The notes beneath the pieces are model-generated. The model ran no database searches and had not been told where the DNA came from. It saw only the letters and a program-made list of their open reading frames with translations. A program made the position numbers and the translations under genes. From assembly GCA_905371715.1 (NCBI GenBank), contig CAJPLV010000001.1:62001-126000 (forward strand): a stretch of 64,000 nucleotides of DNA, in the 5' to 3' direction. This DNA comes from Candidatus Saccharimonadota bacterium. GTDB taxonomy: Bacteria; Patescibacteriota; Saccharimonadia; Saccharimonadales; Saccharimonadaceae. This document shows, in pieces, positions 59,163 through 64,000 of this stretch (within the stretch, counting starts at the first letter, position 1; each line of letters starts with the position of its first letter).

Positions 59163-59522
59163 ATGAGCAAAATTAGCCGAGCTAAACATTATGTATTTCG
59201 GAATTATGCTAGAATGCTTATCTATGACGGCAAAATTGAACGCTATAACCGCACCAGCCAAGAAGAATGCATTGACCCCAACCTGACTCTGCTATTTGAA
59301 GACGCCACCCGCTTTAACCATGAGCTAGCTAACTGGCTGTTTTATTACAATATTAAGCGCCCTCACTTTCAACCACCGAGACCCAAACTACCTAGATATC
59401 CAAATCCTACCACTCAAAGCCTACATAAACATGCTAAAATTAAGCCCAGGAGAGTCCAGAATGTGTTGGATCCCATACAAGGTATTGACATATTCTATTC
59501 TACATACTGCGACGTAGGCTGA
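59163..59522 (+). pseudogene. transposase fragment (DDE integrase core, IS3/IS481-like)
   Basis: The segment IYDGKIERYNRTSQEECI with the catalytic Glu (KIER), then FNHELANWLFYYNIKRPHFQ, is the C-terminal part of an rve-type DDE transposase. The two catalytic aspartates and the N-terminal HTH are absent, and no matching frame precedes it. It is a remnant of an insertion sequence. No terminal inverted repeats could be identified. Confidence 0.75.
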
Positions 59523-59556
59523 AATACAGTCATCCTTGAGCAGCTAGGAGATGATC

Positions 59557-59754
59557 ATGCCTAGTAGGCGCGATCTGAGTGACATTGCCAACCAGTTCGT
59601 TCCTGACGAAGGTGACGAGGCGTGGGCGGTTGATCCTAACCAGCCCGAACACATGCACCAAGGTCAGGAATCTGGCGAGCCCCACTCTGATGGGTGGTAC
59701 ATGTATAATGACGGCACTCCTCACTGGGAGAAGTATCGCTCTGACGATGAGTGA
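59557..59754 (+). CDS. small acidic hypothetical protein (65 aa)
   Basis: ATG 59557 with AGGAG 8 nt upstream. Very acidic and His/Trp/Tyr rich: MPSRRDLSDIANQFVPDEGD at the start and DGWYMYNDGTPHWEKYRSDD at the end. No family is recognised. A perfect hairpin (59773-59803) follows. It may be a small accessory gene carried in this mobile-element remnant region. Confidence 0.6.
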   Translation: MPSRRDLSDIANQFVPDEGDEAWAVDPNQPEHMHQGQESGEPHSDGWYMYNDGTPHWEKYRSDDE

Positions 59755-59772
59755 CACTCTCACCTCAGGGAT

Positions 59773-59803
59773 TCCCCTTTTTTTCAAATTTGAAAAAGGG
59801 AAA
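59773..59803. terminator. bidirectional terminator-like hairpin
   Basis: CCCTTTTT...AAAAAGGG around the palindrome TTTCAAATTTGAAA. T-rich and A-rich arms allow it to work on both strands. Confidence 0.6.
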
Positions 59804-59837
59804 GTTTCCATGTAATTTTAAATAAGCTAGCTAAACC

Positions 59838-60116
59838 GTGAACTATAAAAAATACCTTGCGCTTCAAACCAGGCTTGAATGGTTTTACGATTTTCATCCA
59901 GGTTTCTTTGATGATATTTCGGCTAGTCAAAAAGAATTGCTGCAGCGAACATTTTTGTACGACACGTCAGACGATGAATATCCTGAATCAATCCGCAAAT
60001 TTTATAATGACACGATTGCAGGACGTCCGCAATTACAGCATGATATGCGTATAGCAGTTGACGCATTATACCGAGCAGCTGGCGCAGGTAAGTTGACCGA
60101 CTATATTGATGATTAG
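59838..60116 (+). CDS. hypothetical protein (92 aa)
   Basis: GTG start at 59838. The sequence MNYKKYLALQTRLEWFYDFH to a C-terminal AAGAGKLTDYIDD is helical, acidic and aromatic-rich, without recognised domain. It could be a small antitoxin or immunity-type protein given the decayed accessory setting, but nothing in the sequence shows this. Confidence 0.5.
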   Translation: MNYKKYLALQTRLEWFYDFHPGFFDDISASQKELLQRTFLYDTSDDEYPESIRKFYNDTIAGRPQLQHDMRIAVDALYRAAGAGKLTDYIDD

Positions 60117-60137
60117 AATTTATCCAGTCGCCTTGAT

Positions 60138-60430
60138 TTATTGATTATTGTATGTGGTCGCTTTTGAGGTTTCAAATATTTCCACAAACTCATCAATGTC
60201 TTTTACGTTATCTCATGTATCTATGGTCGCTTTCTTTGGCATTAATAATGCTGCAGCGAATGCGTTCGCTTGAACTTCTTTTTGAGTTTTTGAACCTGAT
60301 AATCTAGGATTAGCTTACGGTATTCAATAACCCCCAGCTTTCGTTGCGTCATCATGTAAAACACATACCCTATTCCATGTGCTAATGAAAATCTTTGTCT
60401 AAAGATAGGTTCGTTTTGCGAGATCTATAT
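60138..60430 (-). pseudogene. broken ImmA/IrrE-family metallopeptidase
   Basis: Read on the - strand, one frame gives FRQRFSLAHGIGYVFY (the RQRFTLAHELGH region with the HExxH zinc site degraded to HGIGY). After a frameshift another frame gives EVQANAFAAALLMPKKATID, a typical ImmA signature, then a TGA and further in-phase remnant to 60138. At least one frameshift and one stop show it is dead. Intact members cleave phage/ICE repressors or act with toxin-antitoxin systems. Confidence 0.75.
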
Positions 60431-60655
60431 TCTATAGGGACTCTTTTCGTCGCTCTTAAACGCTCTTGTTGAAACGCTCGGTGAATTAAGTATTACCGAC
60501 TAGCGTCTGTACTTAAAAACTCTACTATTTTTTATTAGCATTCTGATTGCAACACAAAACTAAGACCTTGTTTGTTGAAACTTTTGTTGCAAATCGGCAG
60601 CATTGTCTTTTATAGTGGGTGTTCTTAAGAATCTTCTATCAATCCCTAGCAAGGG
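60431..60655. other. stretch without a supported gene
   Basis: AT-rich, with many stops in all frames. It may contain further remnants of the broken peptidase gene. No tRNA, repeat or terminator is evident. Confidence 0.3.
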
Positions 60656-61711
60656 CTATAGACTCGCCGCCAGCCGTTCTATTTGATCTGGTGCGAGCTG
60701 TGCGCTGCCTTGTACGGTGTATAATATGCCGCCGTTTACCCATGCAGCGTTGCTATTGTAGGTATAAATCGTTAAGCCGTTGATGGTGGCGGTGCTGTAT
60801 TTGCGGCCAGCAGCCGGTTTGACGTAATTTTCGAGTACAGCACTTGAGTCCCAGTTTGATTTAGTCTGCGCGAGCGTGAACGTCTCGCTGCTGCCGTTTG
60901 ATGCAAACTTCATTGTGACGCTACCTTTATCGTACGCAACGGGTCCATTTAACGTATAGCCTGCCGGTTGATAGCCCGGGTATGTAGCATTGATTCCCGC
61001 TTGCGCGGTGGCGACGCGCGTGCTGAGCGCCGGCATATTTAAGTACGTAAAATACGCGCCAAGCAGCATAACGGCGAGTGCGACGCTTGCCGTGCTGACG
61101 AATTGGCGGAATTTTGAATATTTTTTCGGCTGCTTAATTTCTTTGCGCTCGGAGCGCGGTTTCATCTGCTTGGTGGCAGACTCAATCGCTTGCTGTTTGA
61201 TGACGTGGGACGGCAGTGCGACGCGCGCTTGTTCGGCGGCGTTCGCTTGGCGTTTTTGCTCAACTGCTTGTACCATTGTGTGCTGCATCGGTGCAATGTC
61301 GGGCGCGGTTTGCTGTGCTGACGCTCGGGTCTGCGCGCGTGCTGGTGTCGCTTTTGCAAAGTGCGCGACGCGCGGGTGCGTGATCGCTTGCGGCGTGCGT
61401 TTCACGGCGCGATGCTTCTGGATTGTCGGGTGCGGCTGTATTTGCGGTTGTGTTGTTATGCGCGGTGCGACTCTGGGTGCTGTTGACGGTGTAGTATGCG
61501 CAGTAGGCTTGACGCACGCTTTTATGCCGTTGATTGATTTGGTTTTATTGACGTAGCGGCGCTGTAGCGTTTGCGAGCGCTGTGGGCGGGCATGAATATC
61601 AACCGCACGCCGCGACATCGCATCCTGTACGTCCGCACTGCGTTCGGCGCGCAGAATTTTGCCGGTTTCGGCGTCGTAGATTGTTCCATTGATGCTTACT
61701 TTTTTGTTCAT
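60656..61711 (-). CDS. bitopic membrane protein with long cytoplasmic basic/Gln-Pro-rich region
   Basis: 351 aa. Residues 1-200 are Arg/Gln/Thr/Pro/Ala rich and probably disordered. One span (TASVALAVMLLGAYFTYL) follows, then an external domain of about 120 residues (YPGYQPAGYTLNGPVAYDKG and GLTIYTYNSNAAWVNGGILY) resembling DUF4367-like lipoprotein-carrier domains. The first 20 residues (KVSINGTIYDAETGKILRAE) form a short beta motif. Function unknown. It is divergent from the PEGA protein gene. Confidence 0.65.
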   Translation of the reverse strand: MNKKVSINGTIYDAETGKILRAERSADVQDAMSRRAVDIHARPQRSQTLQRRYVNKTKSINGIKACVKPTAHTTPSTAPRVAPRITTQPQIQPHPTIQKHRAVKRTPQAITHPRVAHFAKATPARAQTRASAQQTAPDIAPMQHTMVQAVEQKRQANAAEQARVALPSHVIKQQAIESATKQMKPRSERKEIKQPKKYSKFRQFVSTASVALAVMLLGAYFTYLNMPALSTRVATAQAGINATYPGYQPAGYTLNGPVAYDKGSVTMKFASNGSSETFTLAQTKSNWDSSAVLENYVKPAAGRKYSTATINGLTIYTYNSNAAWVNGGILYTVQGSAQLAPDQIERLAASL

Positions 61712-61806
61712 ACCCTATCCTCTATCGCTACATGCTTATACTTATCATACCACGCAGTGCGCTATACACAAATGGCGAAATAATAATGGTATAATAAGTG
61801 AAAGCT

Positions 61807-63279
61807 ATGTATGAGCATGATTCTAAACGCAAATTGCGCCTGAGACTAACATTCACTTACACAGTGATGATCTTGACGACGCTTGGGCTTGTCGTGGTGG
61901 CGTTGTTTATCGCGCTTGGCTATCGCTACAATCAGTTTGACGGACGATTTGAACAAGGCGGTATGATTCAGTTTAATTCGCGCCCGAGCGGCGCTGAAAT
62001 TCAGCTGGATGCAGTTAAACTGTCGAACCGTACGGCAACGCGGATCACCGCAACAGCTGGCAACCATGCCGTTATGGTGTCGCGCGACGGCTATAAGCCC
62101 TGGCAAAAGCAAGCTACGGTTAAGCCGGGCGCGGTGCTGTGGCTCAATTACGTACGGCTCGTGCCAACCGACCCGAAGATTGAGACTGCGGCGACGTATG
62201 GCAGTATCGCGAGTGTCATGGCGAGTTTCGACCGCTCGCGTTTCGCAGTAATTGAGAACGACACGCAGCCGACCGTCACTTTCTCGCGCGTGCATGATGC
62301 CAACGTTGAGCACAGCTCAGTAACAGTGCCGGCTGATAAAATCACCGCGCCAAGCGCTGCCGGTTCAAGCCGCTTCTCGCTCGCCGGCTGGGATTATGCG
62401 AATAAACGCGTGCTCGTATTGCATACATACGATGATGGTAAAACTGAATATTTGCTTGTGCCAAAAGACAGCGGCGATCCTGCGCGCAATATTTCTACCG
62501 AATTTGGTATTTCGATCGCCGAACTTCAGTACGATCCGACCGACAGTAACATCGCTTACGCTCTCACGACGAATCACGATGTTCGCCGCTTGAACTTATC
62601 AACGTCCACGTTGTCTGGTCCGCTTGTAACAAATGCAAGCTCGCTCGTCGTAGCGTACAACGGCTGGATCGGCTATGCCACGCATCCTGACGCCAGCGGC
62701 ATTCGCACCGTTGGCTATGTGTCGAAAGATAAGCTTACTGCCAAAACGGTGCAGACATTTACGAATATGTCCGGCCGCAGTCTTAGCTACACGATTGCGA
62801 GCTACTATAACGAGCTCTATCAGCTGGTTGTGGCGGGCGACAGCGCGACCGTATATCGCGCCGAGCTGCCAGGCAGCGATTCCACAGACGTTATCAAAAG
62901 CAAGACGATTGCGAAATTATCGCTTGCAAAAGACGTTGCATTCGCTGGTTTTTCGCCGCGCGAGCAGCGTTTCGTTTACATCCAGAACGGGCGCGACATT
63001 GTGACGTATGATTTGGAATTGTCGTCGATTGCTACTGTAGCTCCGTCTGCGGCGCTCAATGCTAAAATTGGCTGGCTTGACGATTTCCACCTGCTGAGTA
63101 CGGCAGACGGCACAATTGAGTTTATGGATTACGATGGCACGAATATGCAAACGCTTGCCCGCGGTGCAAGCCATGCCGCGACATTGCTTGCCGGCAATGA
63201 TAAATTTTTCTACTATTTCACGCGCGATGAAGCTGCCGGCACAGTACGTTTGATGCGATTGTCGCTGACAACGGAATAG
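61807..63279 (+). CDS. membrane-anchored PEGA-domain protein
   Basis: About 490 aa from ATG 61807 (a GTG at 61798 is also in phase). A basic N-terminus and one span (TVMILTTLGLVVVALFIALG) are followed by a PEGA domain (FNSRPSGAEIQLDAVKLSNR to AGNHAVMVSRDGYKPWQK). A repetitive beta-rich region follows with WD/propeller-like strands (ISIAELQYDPTDSNIAYALT). PEGA domains occur in surface proteins of many bacteria. TATAAT (61790-61795) lies 11 nt before the ATG, giving a 5' leader of at most a few nt. Confidence 0.8.
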   Translation: MYEHDSKRKLRLRLTFTYTVMILTTLGLVVVALFIALGYRYNQFDGRFEQGGMIQFNSRPSGAEIQLDAVKLSNRTATRITATAGNHAVMVSRDGYKPWQKQATVKPGAVLWLNYVRLVPTDPKIETAATYGSIASVMASFDRSRFAVIENDTQPTVTFSRVHDANVEHSSVTVPADKITAPSAAGSSRFSLAGWDYANKRVLVLHTYDDGKTEYLLVPKDSGDPARNISTEFGISIAELQYDPTDSNIAYALTTNHDVRRLNLSTSTLSGPLVTNASSLVVAYNGWIGYATHPDASGIRTVGYVSKDKLTAKTVQTFTNMSGRSLSYTIASYYNELYQLVVAGDSATVYRAELPGSDSTDVIKSKTIAKLSLAKDVAFAGFSPREQRFVYIQNGRDIVTYDLELSSIATVAPSAALNAKIGWLDDFHLLSTADGTIEFMDYDGTNMQTLARGASHAATLLAGNDKFFYYFTRDEAAGTVRLMRLSLTTE

Positions 63280-63328
63280 CAGAGATAGCGGAGAGGACCT
63301 GGTCCACCCTTCTAAATGGGTAACGCTG

Positions 63329-64000
63329 CTAGCGCGCGCCAACACCAAATAACCGTTCAATAAATGTCGGCGAGTTTGCAGGCATCTTCTTGGCAGAGTT
63401 GGTTTTAGCTGCCGGTTTGGTTGTCTCTGTGGATGCTGCCGCTTCGTCTGGACTCGGACTAATTTGCTCGCCAAACACCAGTAGCCGGTTGAGCGCCGTG
63501 CCGAGCGGTACGCACGTAATGAGCGTGATATACGGCTTGTCGCTGCCGATTTGGAGCGCGCTCACATCGGTCGGTTTGACGACCTGCGTGCGTGTGATTT
63601 TGTACGTGTAGCGTTTGCTATTATAATTGACATAAACGACATCGCCGGCTGCCATTCGTTCAAGCCGCGCGAAGACGAATTTATGATTGCCGCTATCAAG
63701 CCAATCGTTTGCGGAGTGCCCCGACACGACGAAATTGCCGCGCTCGCCTGGGCGCGCGTTTGCGCCTTGTATATTAAACCACACTACGCCGCGCGTCATA
63801 GCAGCATTGAGCGAGTCTTGGCTGGACGCATCGGCGTCCCAGACGATCGGTTCGTCTACAGCGATTTTTGGAATAATAAGCTTCGGGTCGGCAGATACAG
63901 GCGTCTCCGCGTTTGATGACACAATGATTGATTCTGGATCCATCGCGCCTGGTGCAACATACGCTTCAACGTATGCAAATAAGACGCGGTTGTATTGCAA
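63329..64000 (-). CDS. sortase-family transpeptidase, N-terminus beyond the window
   Basis: At least 223 residues are visible and the gene continues past the right edge. The sortase fold is clear: IIPKIAVDEPIVW, catalytic His in FVVSGHSANDW, Cys in YITLITCVPLG and Arg in ALNRLLVFGE. Sortases attach surface proteins to the cell wall or to each other. The C-terminal tail (about 45 residues, Ala/Thr/Ser/Lys rich) ends in IERLFGVGAR. The class cannot be assigned safely, though class E-like is possible. Substrates are not evident in the window. Confidence 0.88.
   Translation of the reverse strand: MQYNRVLFAYVEAYVAPGAMDPESIIVSSNAETPVSADPKLIIPKIAVDEPIVWDADASSQDSLNAAMTRGVVWFNIQGANARPGERGNFVVSGHSANDWLDSGNHKFVFARLERMAAGDVVYVNYNSKRYTYKITRTQVVKPTDVSALQIGSDKPYITLITCVPLGTALNRLLVFGEQISPSPDEAAASTETTKPAAKTNSAKKMPANSPTFIERLFGVGAR

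Overview
The window looks like a chromosomal segment of a Candidate Phyla Radiation bacterium, most likely a Candidatus Saccharibacteria (TM7) member. This is an inference from the proteins. The division/cell-wall cluster is compact. A DUF3048 protein, a PEGA protein, a VirB4/VirD4-like ATPase with a basic tail, a sigma-region-4/HARE-HTH regulator and a sortase occur together. No outer-membrane or secretin gene is seen. UGA is used as an ordinary stop (for example in mraY), which argues against the UGA-recoded CPR groups.

Layout. 1-1818: end of a GH1 glycosidase and a YvcK-type protein. 2534-10217: division and cell-wall cluster on the + strand (rsmH, ftsL-like, ftsI, mraY, ftsW, murG, ftsQ). 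10675-16751: a complete-looking 6.06-kb filamentous (inovirus-like) prophage bounded by a 20-bp direct repeat. It encodes a ssDNA-binding-like protein, a coat-like protein, several tiny membrane proteins, a signal-peptide/TM adsorption-like protein, a Zot/pI ATPase and an HUH Rep. 17216-25106: a DinD homologue and a type II-A CRISPR-Cas locus with 13 perfect repeats plus one degenerate terminal repeat, csn2, cas2, cas1, cas9, and a divergent tracrRNA read directly from the sequence. 25074-35106 (- strand): GNAT, VirB4/VirD4-like ATPase, HARE-HTH regulator, esterase, topA, CDP-alcohol phosphatidyltransferase, dprA. 35128-39828 (+): a strong promoter, an unclassified ~280-nt structured RNA ending in an intrinsic terminator, then an unusual operon (CooC/MinD-like ATPase, ornithine-cyclodeaminase-like enzyme, ATP-grasp-like ligase) and a CobW-type GTPase. 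39852-58999: housekeeping genes (pth, der, pseudouridine synthase, htpX, gltX), two histidine-kinase/response-regulator pairs, one tRNA-Glu, and large exported or unknown proteins. 59163-60450: a decayed patch with a transposase fragment and a broken ImmA/IrrE peptidase. 60656-64000: cell-surface genes ending in a truncated sortase.

Main observations. (1) One CRISPR spacer (18637-18666) matches the cell's own murG (8266-8295) at 30 of 30 positions, although Cas9 retains all its catalytic residues. (2) The tracrRNA and cas9 promoters are divergent and their -35 boxes overlap almost completely. (3) An inovirus with no secretin and no integrase gene sits between the division cluster and the CRISPR locus. 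Its reverse-strand 72-aa gene is an anti-CRISPR candidate by context only. (4) A promoter-terminator RNA of about 280 nt precedes a possibly metal-related ligase operon. (5) At least ten genes have a -10 box only 6-8 nt before the start codon, pointing to widespread leaderless transcription.

All calls were made by eye. No database search or folding program was run.
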